NCBI GenBank assembly: GCA_965219915.1
Contig: OZ244794.1
Coordinates: forward strand, 2,294,001-2,358,000
DNA: 64,000 nt
DNA from: Bin80 sp965219915
GTDB lineage: Bacteria; Bacteroidota; Rhodothermia; Rhodothermales; Bin80
Direction of reading: 5' to 3'
A model generated the notes under the pieces. That model saw nothing but the letters and a program-made list of their open reading frames with translations, was not told the origin of the DNA and ran no database searches. A program made the translations under genes and the position numbers. Of the stretch, positions 43,501-51,850 are shown in pieces. Position 1 is the stretch's first letter. Each line of letters begins with the position of its first letter.

Positions 43501-45413
43501 TTGAGTACCTGCCACACGACTCTGAATGTATCGTTATTATCCAAATACTCGCTCGGATCTGAAGCCGATGGAATTACCACGGGCAGAACGACATACCCCA
43601 TATTCTTCCCCACGGATCGGCGCATAACCCGTCCCACTGCCTGCACTACCTCAATCTGACTCTTACGAGGATGCATGAACAGGATTGCATCCAATGCGGG
43701 TACATCCACACCTTCTGATAGACAACGAACGTTGGACAGGACATGACATCTCCGATCCGACGCCTGAACCTCATCTAACCAATTCAAACGCTGAGCACGA
43801 CGGAGTGCATTAAATGTGCCGTCTACATGCTTCGATGCAATCTCGTACTCAATTAATGAAGAAACTTCTGACGTGCCTCTTTGTGATTTGCGGTATTGTT
43901 GGGTCACCTCATGAAAAAGCTTAGCCAACTGCTTCGAAGTTTTGATATCTTTTGAATAGGCAATGGCCCGACGCATGGATAAATGATCACCTTTGAACTC
44001 CTCCTCATCCACCTTGGCGAGCGCCCGCCAACATCCGATCAATTTTCCGGCGTCATCCAGTTTCAACTCATACTTCGCCATCATATCTCCTACGGTGCGG
44101 GCTATATCCTCTTGAGATACCGTCAGGACGATTACCTTGTAATCTGACAGGAGCCCCTGTTCTACCGCATCCCCGAACCCGATCTCGTAAAGCACCGGCC
44201 CAAAGAATTGTACGTCCTCCATAGAACATAGCGTTGCATTCACTTTGCCCGCCTTGTCACGTGCAGAAGGAGCATATACTTTGGGCGTTGCGGTCATGTA
44301 CAGGCGTCGGTGGGCTCGGATATAATCTTGGTCATGAATCTGCACAAAATGACTATCCTCTTCGTCCTTGATCCGGGCCCCAGCAGTGCGATGCGCTTCA
44401 TCGCAGATTGCTAGATCAAAATCCGGCAATGTATATTCACGTTGTGCTTTCCCAATTACAGGAAGAGAATGGTAGGTAGCAAAAATCACCGTGAGTGCGT
44501 TAGAGTCATCGCGCCCCGCATGCTGTGATAGGTTTTTTGCGTCGGTTGTGGCAGGGTAGGCTAAATCAAGCACATCCAGATCTATTCGATCGTCATCTCG
44601 CCGTCTACGACGACCAACCTGTACATCCGAGCACACCGCGAAGGCCCGTAGGGATAGTCGAGTATCCGCAGCCCATTCCCGCACGGTTTGCGACATGAGA
44701 GCCAAACTTGGAACGAGATACAAAACGCGTCCTCCAACGCCAATCAGTTCTTCTGCAATACGTAACGAGGTGAAGGTCTTGCCGGTGCCGCAGGCCATGA
44801 GAAGTTTTCCGCGTGACCCTGCCTCTTGGAGGCCAGAAACTACTTTTTCGATAGCCTTCACCTGGTGAGGGCGCGGAGTTTTGGGCGTAACTTTGTTTGC
44901 AACCGTTCCATCACCGACATACACGCCCCAATCAATGGAGCTTTGTTTGAGTTCGTGGAGACCGATTCGAACGACGGGTGGATCCTGATCACGAATGGTC
45001 TGCTCTGCTTGCTTACTCCATGGCTTCCCCGTTGTGTCTATGACTAAACGGCGAGAAAAATACCTTTTGCTGGATGCGGCCAAGAAAGAGTTCAGCTCAG
45101 CTTTTGATACGTTCTTCCCCCTCGCCAGAAACTTACATTGGATGGCGCACCAGCCCTCTGAACCCCGAAGCTTTGCTACCAAATCAATCCCGATGTCTTG
45201 CTCAGGGAGTCCCTGATTGGATGCCCATTCTGCATAAGTCATGGGCAATTCATAGTAAGTTTTCTGCAACGAATCATACGTTAGAAACGCGATGCACAAC
45301 TTCTCAAAAGCCGTGCCTTTGATGCGTTCTAGACTGTAGTCTGACGCTGCAGCCTCGGCACGCCAAGTAGCGAAAATGTGGTCCAAGTCCAGCCTGAGTT
45401 GATGCGATGGCAT
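40515..45413 (-). CDS. Type ISP-like single-chain restriction-modification enzyme
   Basis: A 1632-aa polypeptide with nuclease, translocase and methyltransferase in one chain, as in LlaGI/LlaBIII. Residues ~30-150 are an Mrr-like nuclease (GTAFEKL, DIGIDLVAK, CAIQCKF, the D-x-QxK core). Residues ~180-640 are an SF2 helicase: MACGTGKTFTSL, AICDEAHRTAG, YMTATPK, SEGVDVPALDA and QAVGRVMRRS. Residues ~880-1130 are an N6-adenine methyltransferase: ILDPFTGTGTFITR (motif I) and VIVGNPPWSTGQ (motif IV). The last ~450 residues are the probable target-recognition domain. It would cut unmethylated foreign DNA after translocation; specificity is unknown. All catalytic motifs look intact. It is monocistronic, upstream of moaD. 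Confidence 0.93.
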   Translation of the reverse strand: MPSHQLRLDLDHIFATWRAEAAASDYSLERIKGTAFEKLCIAFLTYDSLQKTYYELPMTYAEWASNQGLPEQDIGIDLVAKLRGSEGWCAIQCKFLARGKNVSKAELNSFLAASSKRYFSRRLVIDTTGKPWSKQAEQTIRDQDPPVVRIGLHELKQSSIDWGVYVGDGTVANKVTPKTPRPHQVKAIEKVVSGLQEAGSRGKLLMACGTGKTFTSLRIAEELIGVGGRVLYLVPSLALMSQTVREWAADTRLSLRAFAVCSDVQVGRRRRRDDDRIDLDVLDLAYPATTDAKNLSQHAGRDDSNALTVIFATYHSLPVIGKAQREYTLPDFDLAICDEAHRTAGARIKDEEDSHFVQIHDQDYIRAHRRLYMTATPKVYAPSARDKAGKVNATLCSMEDVQFFGPVLYEIGFGDAVEQGLLSDYKVIVLTVSQEDIARTVGDMMAKYELKLDDAGKLIGCWRALAKVDEEEFKGDHLSMRRAIAYSKDIKTSKQLAKLFHEVTQQYRKSQRGTSEVSSLIEYEIASKHVDGTFNALRRAQRLNWLDEVQASDRRCHVLSNVRCLSEGVDVPALDAILFMHPRKSQIEVVQAVGRVMRRSVGKNMGYVVLPVVIPSASDPSEYLDNNDTFRVVWQVLNAIRSHDERFEAMLNLLEEGKSGQHLGIIRLSDWQQQSTISSPNGNGTSDNGSSESNGVGGKQLFLEFDLPAAIRAKIVEKCGSRKYWDEWAIDVAEIAQKHIVRITDMVNRNEAARDVFQGFLAELQDDLNEGISEREAIEMLAQHMVTRPVFEALHGDGRFVDENPISKGMQLVLEVLEPAKIEVEAESLDEFYASVARRAKAANTPLARQKIIIELYDKFFRNAFPKTAERLGIVYTPIDIVDFILHSIDELLRDEFGQSLSSEGVEILDPFTGTGTFITRTIQNGLITRDVLARKYQSEIHANEIMLLAYYIAAVNIEEAYHAEIETDRYERFPGIILTDTFEMQDSRDMIADILPENSEQRKRQKQAQIRVIVGNPPWSTGQKSENDAAKNQSYPLLNQKIESSYAKYSSAGLKRNLYDSYVLAIRWATDRIGKSGIIGLVTNASWLEGNAMDGMRKCLTDEFTSIYVLNLRGNARTQGEKRRTEGGSVFGAGSRAPVAITILVKNPNRKGCRILYHDIGDYLSRDEKLDKVKTFRGFQGLAGEWRELKPNAHHDWLNQRDEGFEKFMALGDKRGKTEDVIFQNYSLGVATNRDAWCHNYSEATLRWNIRAMIRFYESERARLQEENLTGRVWTAAEITSFVNNDATKISWTANLKDDLAKNKELNFEDGRITTSQYRPFTRQYLFHSRRLNERVYQIPKILPHEEAENLLICVTGRGETDAFSCLMVKDIPNLHCIASGQCFPRWLYSKPDEAKEDLFPEDVSLDADSHGYLRKSAVREEALQAFQERMLGEILTADDLFYCIYGVLHVPSYRKKYAANLRKELPRIPLPKDAEQLWMLVQVGRKLGELHVHYEDASEYPISFEVGGWEPEKGLSPENWFRVDNKNMRHPGKGQDKDRSRIVYNDHITVRGIPIEAYDYMVNGKSAIAWVMERQRVKTDSASQIVNDANRYALETMQDPAYPLRLLAQVITVSLETIRIVETLREIEFS

Positions 45414-45488
45414 GATTGATAGTTAAAATGATAGAATAATCCTCTGAAAGCGAATCTATCGCTGATTTAAGTACGGACGGGGACATAA

Positions 45489-45886
45489 CATAATGAATTA
45501 TGGAGCCGAATCCTTCAAGAAGAAGCTATGCGTCCTAGAATGGGATTCAGTAAACTCGTTGAGCTAGGGAGTATTTATCCTAAGCCCGTCATCCCACATT
45601 ATTTTACAATTTTTTCACATGGAAATGAAGCTGTTCAAACCACTAATTTTGGTATAGACTGTCCAGTTCGATGAGATCTACTGAGGAAATGGTCGGTCTT
45701 AGGCACTACGAGTTTCTGAAATGGCTCAAGTTACATATAGAATGTCGTCAATCTCAGCAAGGTCTTAGCGATATGGACGCATCCATAGAATTAACGAAAC
45801 GCTTTTGCCGAAGCTATACATCGGCCACGACCGGAGGCAAGATGATTTACCGTCACGCACGCAGGTGCAATGCTAGGAGGGAATAG
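45489..45886 (+). other. Two short overlapping ORFs, possible gene fragment
   Basis: ORF 45489-45674 (about 61 codons, with ELWSRILQEEAMRPRMGF) and ORF 45671-45886 (71 codons, MRSTEEMVGLRHYEF) overlap by an ATGA. The first segment recalls the ELWAxILAxE helix of abortive-infection-like DUF2806/DUF4393 proteins, a weak resemblance only. They may be pieces of one frameshifted gene downstream of the defence region or chance ORFs. The flanking bases up to 46055 hold nothing else I recognise. Confidence 0.25.
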
Positions 45887-46055
45887 AGGCGTTAATATGC
45901 AAGTCCGAACCTGCTCAGGGGGTCTTGGGCAACCCGGAGTTCTGTTGCATATCCGCGCCAACAATATACTGCACTGACTACTAGGATCTAGACTCTATCC
46001 ACTGGCTCTTTGATCGGTAAATGGATGGACGCGAGTAGCCCGTCCCACGTTACTA

Positions 46056-46577
46056 TCACAGTGCCATATGAACCAAAAAAACCGTGCTGATCCACAAAGA
46101 GGCGGTCATCCTCAGTGCCCGCCAGGAGCACCCCTGGCAAAACATGTGAATGGAGATCAATACGATCAGGATCAAGCTGGAGACCAGGCGACGTAATGCT
46201 CCGTCGAGGGGATCAGGGTACAAGCTATTCGCCAATAAAACTACCACGAGCACGCCAGCAATCCAAAAGGATAAGACAGAGAGATTGCGAGCGATTGCAA
46301 GCTTCCGGCCCTCATCTTTGTGGAGGATGGATGTCATTAGTATCCAAGCGATGACGAGCACAAAGCTATAAGCGGCAAACTCTCCTTCTTTCACCGGGAG
46401 GAATCTGTAGTCGAATAATAACTGTAAGCCGGAGATCCCAATTACAAGCAGGATCGCGGCGCCGGCCCATCTTGAGGAAGCCTTGAGACTCTGATCAAAC
46501 GGTTGAGTGAAAAGACCGATGAACATGTCCAGTATTCCTTGGACCTCTTGTTGCTTGGAACTCATGGGCAGAATCAC
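46056..46577 (-). CDS. Small integral membrane protein of unknown function
   Basis: A 173-aa protein with about four hydrophobic segments (residues ~38-56, ~67-85, ~100-120, ~128-168), the last including a Cys-x-x-x-Cys (MFCQGCSW). I do not recognise a family. Its start codon overlaps the stop of the 246-aa secreted-protein gene by ATGA, so the pair is translationally coupled and likely works together. N-terminal residues up to QSLKASSRW are polar and cytoplasmic-looking. Confidence 0.6.
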   Translation of the reverse strand: MILPMSSKQQEVQGILDMFIGLFTQPFDQSLKASSRWAGAAILLVIGISGLQLLFDYRFLPVKEGEFAAYSFVLVIAWILMTSILHKDEGRKLAIARNLSVLSFWIAGVLVVVLLANSLYPDPLDGALRRLVSSLILIVLISIHMFCQGCSWRALRMTASLWISTVFLVHMAL

Positions 46578-47314
46578 TTGAATTGGAACACATACTGGTA
46601 TACATACGGGCCAATAGTCTCGAGATCTCCCGTGTACGAAACCGCGACGCGGAGTTCATTCTGTCTAGAAGGAGCCAGGGTCGTAAACGGTACCCACGAG
46701 GTGAACGGGCGACCACCCTGAAGCCTCAGTAGTCTCTCCGCACCGTAGGGAAGCGCAGACAGGCTATTCGTGGCACCGACCACCAACTCGTAGCTATCGA
46801 CGTTGGGAAGCCAAGCCGATGTGTCATGCCAACCAACGAGGGAGTTCCATGGGGCATCAGACAGATCGTCAGGGCGACTACGATGAAACTTTCTAAATGC
46901 CTCATCGGGATCTGAACCTGAGGCACCCGGTGTGCGATTCCAGTTGCCCAGGAGCCGGCCGAAAAGAGGTATGGGAACGGTATTGTTCCGGAAAAGCCAA
47001 AGCGGCTGTCCGTCCACGTGCTTGGTGCTAACGTAGACGATCTGTGAGACGCGGCGGTGGTACGGGGGAGCTTCCCAAGCGAGGCACAGGGTCCGGAGCC
47101 TGGCGGTTTCGATGACGCGAGCGGATTCGTCTTCGTCTTGGGCAAAAAACCGCCACGTGCCGTCGATTTTGACAGCGAGCCGACCTTGGCTTGTCGCCTC
47201 CCGGGGGAGGTCGTCTACGGTACAGCCAGCCTGAGCGAAGATCATTGCAGGAGCAGCAAGCAGGGCAGTCGCTGAGAAAACGAAGACAACGGTGACGCGT
47301 TTGGCCGCAGACAT
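46574..47314 (-). CDS. Secreted protein of unknown function
   Basis: A 246-aa exported protein with a signal peptide (AAKRVTVVFVFSATALLAAP, cleavage near IFAQA). The mature part is beta-rich with several tryptophans and two early cysteines (GCTVDD, LRTLCLAWEAPP). VKIDGTWRFFAQDEDESARVI and SYELVVGATNSL are the most structured segments. No enzyme motif or known domain was recognised. Immediately upstream there is a 14-bp perfect palindrome. It is coupled to the downstream membrane protein gene. Confidence 0.6.
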   Translation of the reverse strand: MSAAKRVTVVFVFSATALLAAPAMIFAQAGCTVDDLPREATSQGRLAVKIDGTWRFFAQDEDESARVIETARLRTLCLAWEAPPYHRRVSQIVYVSTKHVDGQPLWLFRNNTVPIPLFGRLLGNWNRTPGASGSDPDEAFRKFHRSRPDDLSDAPWNSLVGWHDTSAWLPNVDSYELVVGATNSLSALPYGAERLLRLQGGRPFTSWVPFTTLAPSRQNELRVAVSYTGDLETIGPYVYQYVFQFK

Positions 47315-47328
47315 CCAAAAAACCTCAT

Positions 47329-47342
47329 AGTTACATGTAACT
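47329..47342. promoter_or_regulatory. 14-bp perfect palindrome upstream of the secreted-protein gene
   Basis: AGTTACATGTAACT is a perfect palindrome ending 14 nt before the start codon at 47314. Its position and symmetry suit a dimeric repressor. A second perfect 14-bp palindrome, CACCGTTAACGGTG, lies at 47424-47437 in the same 237-nt gap. The gap holds no convincing gene. Confidence 0.4.
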
Positions 47343-47551
47343 CGGTTCCTTGAACTTGGGTAGGATGCGGTGGTTCATGCCAGTCCGTTCATCACCGTGT
47401 TCATGGGCTGCTAATTCTCAGCACACCGTTAACGGTGAGGCCAGTGCACAAGCTCCGGTTCGCATCGGGTGGTTGAGCAACCTTATTAGTCAGAGCTCAC
47501 CTGTCCCCTTCTCTTCCAATCAAAACGTTAGCACCTAATTCGACTATTCTT

Positions 47552-48793
47552 TTATCCGAACCGGATTACCTGCAGTGGCAGAATCCGTGATGCAACACGT
47601 GCGGGAAAATATGAAGCTCCCAGACACAATAACAAGGATATCATCGTGACCAGCACAAAATCACTTGCATGCATAGCGATAGGCGCTGTAGTCATGTAAT
47701 AGGCCTCTGCAGGCAACCCGACAATACCGTAGTGTAACTGCAGCATACCCAGCCCCCATGCGAGTACGAGGCCAATTGCCGTTCCAAGTCCACCTACAAA
47801 GGATCCAAGATGTAGATACAGTTTCTGTATATCTTGTCGTGAGGCTCCCATGCTGGCGAGGATCCCAATTTCCCGTGTTTTTTCGAGTACAATCATCAAC
47901 AACGTGCCCATCACGTTGAATGCAGCCACAAGTACCAAGACACTGATGACCAATGGAATGATGGCTTCCTGGAGATCAACCCATGCAAACAAACCACGAT
48001 AGATTTCAAAGATGCTTCGTGCAAGGATTCCAAGTCCAAGTGTTTCTTCAAGGGTTAATGCTAGTGATTCAGCGGTAGATACATCCAGGAGCATAAGATC
48101 AAATCGTGTTACCTCGTCAGGTCCGTAGTCAAGTAGCTGTCTGGCTACATCAATGTCTGTAAACACATAGGTTTCATCAAAATCAGCTAGCGCAGTCTCA
48201 TAAATCCCCGTAATCTCGAATTGCTTAAACCGGGGACGAGTCATCAAAAGCGCATTGGTATCGCGAAGATTTCTTGTAGAAAGAATCGTTACTTGATCTC
48301 CGAGTGTAAGACCAAGACTCTCAGCAAGTGTATTACCAACAACAAGCGGTGCTATTATAGCTGTATCCTGTGCCAAATGGGCTGAGCCATCCGCAAGATG
48401 CTCTTCCAGGTAAACGGGAAGCCGATCTGTGCCCCAAAGACCCACTCCATCAATATCCAGACTAGACCGCCGAAGTAAAACGAATTCTGTAACCACCGGT
48501 TGAATGGAAACCACCGCGTCTTGCTCTCTGATTTGTGCCAGGAGACCGGGCGCATCGGTCAGTGGAGTATGGCGAACACTCTCGACCTGTACATGAGCAC
48601 CGAAGCCCACGATCTTTGTTTCAATCTCTTGACTGAAACCTCGTACAATTGATAGTGCAAGAAGTAACGTCGCGACGCCGAGCGCTACACCTCCGATGGC
48701 AACCCAGGATACGAATCGCAGGAAACCACGACCGTTCTCGCTGCCCTGTGCACCGCGCAGGTATCGCCAGGCTATGAAAGTCTTAAAGGACAC
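47552..48793 (-). CDS. LolC/LolE-type ABC transporter permease
   Basis: A 413-aa FtsX-family permease that in this group extracts lipoproteins from the inner membrane for delivery to the outer membrane. The N-terminal IAWRYLRGA and FVSWVAIGGVALGVATLLLALSIVRGF form the first membrane helix and its entry. Residues ~55-265 are the periplasmic domain. Three helices follow (residues ~280-310, ~335-360, ~380-405), with MIVLEKTREIGILASMGASRQDI, the coupling-helix motif, between the first two. The N-terminal IAWRYL and C-terminal ASRILPLQVIRFG match LolC/E. No ATPase partner (LolD) is adjacent in the window. Confidence 0.85.
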   Translation of the reverse strand: MSFKTFIAWRYLRGAQGSENGRGFLRFVSWVAIGGVALGVATLLLALSIVRGFSQEIETKIVGFGAHVQVESVRHTPLTDAPGLLAQIREQDAVVSIQPVVTEFVLLRRSSLDIDGVGLWGTDRLPVYLEEHLADGSAHLAQDTAIIAPLVVGNTLAESLGLTLGDQVTILSTRNLRDTNALLMTRPRFKQFEITGIYETALADFDETYVFTDIDVARQLLDYGPDEVTRFDLMLLDVSTAESLALTLEETLGLGILARSIFEIYRGLFAWVDLQEAIIPLVISVLVLVAAFNVMGTLLMIVLEKTREIGILASMGASRQDIQKLYLHLGSFVGGLGTAIGLVLAWGLGMLQLHYGIVGLPAEAYYMTTAPIAMHASDFVLVTMISLLLCLGASYFPARVASRILPLQVIRFG

Positions 48794-48948
48794 GAGATCA
48801 ACATTTGTGTGTTTTAGTGAGCATTAAAAAGCAAGGGAAGCCTCTCTGTCGGATAGACTATTTTACGGATAATGGACATCTCTTGAACATCGACCGTACA
48901 ATACTCGTTCGCGCTACACCAGACCTTGAATCCGAACTTTTCAGATAG

Positions 48949-50586
48949 ATGAACAATAGCAGACCAAGCATCCCCGCTGCAAAGAATGAGCCTGTCTTGG
49001 ATTATGCTCCGGGCTCTGCCGAGCGTACTTCCCTGCAAAATAAGCTACGGGAGCTCAAGCAGGGCGAATTGGAAATTCCAGCCCTTATAGGCGGGAAAGC
49101 CATATTTACGGGGGATCTTGAAGAAATCCGTCCGCCTCACGAGCTAAGTCATCGATTAGGCGTCGTACACAAATGTAGTGCAAAGGAAGCTATCCTGTCC
49201 ATTGAAGCTTCGCAGGAAGCATGGCACGATTGGGCCAACATGGATTTTGCGGACAGGGCCGCCATTTTCCTAAAAGCGGCGGAGCTTCTTGCGGGCCCAT
49301 GGAGAGATGTGCTCAATGCTTCTACAATGTTGGGACAAAGCAAGAATGCGTATCAGGCAGAAATTGATGCAGCATGCGAGCTCATCGACTTCATCCGATT
49401 CAATGTCGAATATGCATCTGAGATCTATGAAGCGCAGCCCTATTCCGCCCCAGGGGTATGGAATCGCCTGGAGTATCGACCTCTCGAAGGGTTTGTATTT
49501 GCCGTGACACCATTCAACTTTACTGCCATCGGCGGAAACCTGCCCACTGCTCCAGCACTAATGGGAAATACGGTCGTTTGGAAGCCGGCATCCACCTCAG
49601 TCTATTCGGCATACTTCACTTATAAATTGCTTGAAGAGGCTGGCCTACCTCCAGGTGTGATTAACATGGTGCCTGGTTCGGGACCCGTCATTGGTGATCC
49701 TGTTCTGGCATCAAAACACTTTGCCGGGCTTCATTTTACGGGCTCTACTGGTACGTTCCAGCATATGTGGCGAACAATCGGAGCAAATATCGCCAATTAT
49801 GATACGTATCCCCGAATCGTTGGAGAAACAGGAGGAAAAGACTTTATTGTCGCTCATGCTTCGGCCGCCCCGGATGTTGTAGCCACGGCCATAGTACGCG
49901 GAGCATTTGAATATCAGGGGCAAAAGTGTTCAGCGGCTTCACGGGTGTACCTGCCTAAATCCCGTTGGGCGGAAACGCGAGATATCTTGATATCTCAATT
50001 GAGCGAAGTTAAGATGGGTTCTGTAGAGGACTTTTCAAACTTCGTTAATGCTGTAATAGATAAGAAAGCCTACGCGAGTATAACGGGTTACATTGCTCAC
50101 GCACGGGATGCTGTCGATGCAGAGATACTTGCAGGTGGCAACTACAGTGATACGGAAGGTTACTTCATCGAACCAACAGTGATCGTTGTAACTGACCCAA
50201 CTTACCGAACAATGTGTGAGGAAATATTTGGCCCGGTTGTAACCATCTATGTCTACGAGGACTCAGATTTTGAGGATACACTTGAGCTTGTAGACAAAAC
50301 TTCTCCGTACGCGCTGACGGGGGCTGTTTTTGCTCAGGACAGACAGGTTATTGCTCAAGCGAGTGCAGCATTGCGCCATGCGGCAGGTAATTTCTACATC
50401 AATGACAAGCCAACTGGAGCAGTCGTAGGTCAACAGCCATTCGGTGGAGCACGGGCATCCGGCACCAACGATAAAGCGGGGGCGCCACAGAACCTGATGC
50501 GCTGGGTTTCGGTTCGCACAATTAAAGAGACCTTTAATCCACCGACTCACTTTGGATACCCATTCAATCAACCGGACAATTCATGA
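48949..50586 (+). CDS. pruA: L-glutamate gamma-semialdehyde dehydrogenase (1-pyrroline-5-carboxylate dehydrogenase)
   Basis: A 545-aa aldehyde dehydrogenase of the P5C type, which oxidises glutamate semialdehyde to glutamate in proline breakdown. PLEGFVFAVTPFNFTAIGGNLP and VVWKPASTSVYSAY are the NAD-binding segments, LHFTGSTGTF the next motif, VGETGGKDFIVAH has the general-base glutamate, and YQGQKCSAASRVYLP the catalytic cysteine. IPALIGGKAIFTGD near residue 43 is a family feature. Length matches the ~540-aa P5CDH branch. It overlaps the next gene by 4 nt. Confidence 0.94.
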   Translation: MNNSRPSIPAAKNEPVLDYAPGSAERTSLQNKLRELKQGELEIPALIGGKAIFTGDLEEIRPPHELSHRLGVVHKCSAKEAILSIEASQEAWHDWANMDFADRAAIFLKAAELLAGPWRDVLNASTMLGQSKNAYQAEIDAACELIDFIRFNVEYASEIYEAQPYSAPGVWNRLEYRPLEGFVFAVTPFNFTAIGGNLPTAPALMGNTVVWKPASTSVYSAYFTYKLLEEAGLPPGVINMVPGSGPVIGDPVLASKHFAGLHFTGSTGTFQHMWRTIGANIANYDTYPRIVGETGGKDFIVAHASAAPDVVATAIVRGAFEYQGQKCSAASRVYLPKSRWAETRDILISQLSEVKMGSVEDFSNFVNAVIDKKAYASITGYIAHARDAVDAEILAGGNYSDTEGYFIEPTVIVVTDPTYRTMCEEIFGPVVTIYVYEDSDFEDTLELVDKTSPYALTGAVFAQDRQVIAQASAALRHAAGNFYINDKPTGAVVGQQPFGGARASGTNDKAGAPQNLMRWVSVRTIKETFNPPTHFGYPFNQPDNS

Positions 50587-51614
50587 GTGCTGGCGTAGGT
50601 AACCCCATCCGGGTTGTCCAGTATGGACTGGGGCCCATTGGAAAAGGGACAGCAAAGCTGGTGCTCGAAAAAGCAAAGAGCGGGCGGCTAGAGCTGGTTG
50701 GTGCCATTGATATTGATCCTGCAAAGGTGAACAAAACAGTCGGCGAAGTGGTAGGGGTTTCCTCCGATGTGGTGGTAACTTCGGATGCCAAGAAGGTCCT
50801 TGCTGAAGTGCAGCCTGACCTTGTTATTCACACTACAAGTTCTTTCCTTCCCCAGGTTGAAGAACAGCTGATGCAGTGTATTCGTGCGGGTGCATCCGTT
50901 GTTTCCAGTACGGAAGAACTGCCCTACCCCTTTGACAGGCATCCAGGCATTGCCAAGAAGCTGGATACTTTGTCCAAGAAATATGGCGTAGCGGTCCTTG
51001 GCACGGGGGTTAATCCTGGATATGCTATGGATGTCCTTGCTCTTGTTGCCACAGGTATCTGTACAGATGTCCAGTCCGTGACTGTTACGCGTCGAGTTGA
51101 TGCTGGTCTAAGACGTTTGCCGCTTCAGCGCAAAGTAGGCGCAGGAATTACGGTAGACGAATTTAACGAGCGGCATGAGCGAGGCGGGTTCGGGCATATC
51201 GGATTGGTTGAATCCCTCAGGTTGGTTATGCACGGTCTTGGCTGGCCAATCGAAAAGATGTCCGAGTCACTCAGACCTGTTATTGCTGAATCCGAAGTTA
51301 GGACGCCTTACCTGACCGTTCCGCCTGGCAGGGTTGCCGGCATCAAGCACACGGCCAAGGCCTATATGGACGGCCACATTGTTGTATCACTTGACTTGAG
51401 AATGTACGTAGGTGCAATCGACCCAGTAGACCGAGTAATGGTAGACGGAGACCCTCCGATTGACCTCGCAGTCCAAGGCGGGATTTTTGGAGATACTGCC
51501 ACTGTGGGAGCATTAGTAAATGCAATACCTCAGGTGATAAATGCCTCACCGGGCCTGCGAACGGCCACAGATCTTCCCGTTCCGAGATGTTTCCTACCGA
51601 GAGTTCTGCATTAA
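50583..51614 (+). CDS. 2,4-diaminopentanoate dehydrogenase-like (Ord/DapB-fold) oxidoreductase
   Basis: A 343-aa NAD(P)-dependent dehydrogenase. VVQYGLGPIGKGTAKLVL is the Rossmann motif, ELVGAIDIDPAKV follows, DLVIHTTSSFLP and ASVVSSTEELPYP are family strands, and VLGTGVNPGYAMDVL is the conserved catalytic-region motif of the 2,4-diaminopentanoate dehydrogenase/DapB-like family. Ord acts in anaerobic ornithine breakdown, but many homologues are uncharacterised, so the substrate here is open. The start overlaps the pruA stop by ATGA, implying coupled expression and a joint role with glutamate-semialdehyde or amino-acid catabolism. Confidence 0.8.
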   Translation: MSAGVGNPIRVVQYGLGPIGKGTAKLVLEKAKSGRLELVGAIDIDPAKVNKTVGEVVGVSSDVVVTSDAKKVLAEVQPDLVIHTTSSFLPQVEEQLMQCIRAGASVVSSTEELPYPFDRHPGIAKKLDTLSKKYGVAVLGTGVNPGYAMDVLALVATGICTDVQSVTVTRRVDAGLRRLPLQRKVGAGITVDEFNERHERGGFGHIGLVESLRLVMHGLGWPIEKMSESLRPVIAESEVRTPYLTVPPGRVAGIKHTAKAYMDGHIVVSLDLRMYVGAIDPVDRVMVDGDPPIDLAVQGGIFGDTATVGALVNAIPQVINASPGLRTATDLPVPRCFLPRVLH

Positions 51615-51737
51615 GCTTCCTCTTGAACAATCAGCGTTATCGCATTTCCTCCAAACTTGATCGATTCATTGCCCGGCTCCTTAGGATTGTTGTCTATCTC
51701 TTGCCAGTATCATATTCCTTGCTTATACTCCTGTCTA

Positions 51738-51763
51738 CTCGGGTTACTACCGAGATTTTTATT
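51738..51763 (+). terminator. Candidate terminator after the pruA unit
   Basis: CTCGG (51738-51742) and CCGAG (51750-51754) form a 5-bp stem with a 7-nt loop, followed by ATTTTTATT. It lies 124 nt past the downstream gene's stop. The stem is short, so this is a modest call. The rest of the gap up to 51850 shows nothing except a 67-codon ORF (51587-51790) that overlaps the end of the preceding gene and looks non-coding. Confidence 0.45.
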
Positions 51764-51850
51764 GGATACGGATTTGGAAGAGCAAAATGACATAATGCGT
51801 ACGCATTCCTAACGAAGAAATGGCCAAGTCAGTTAGGTGAACGCCAGTAT

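Noticed and set aside
47350..47538. 62-codon plus-strand ORF
   Set aside because: It overlaps a palindrome-rich gap, has no family resemblance and no clear start signal.
51587..51790. 67-codon plus-strand ORF after the pruA unit
   Set aside because: It overlaps the end of the preceding gene in another frame and contains the terminator-like hairpin; the hydrophobic stretch looks incidental.
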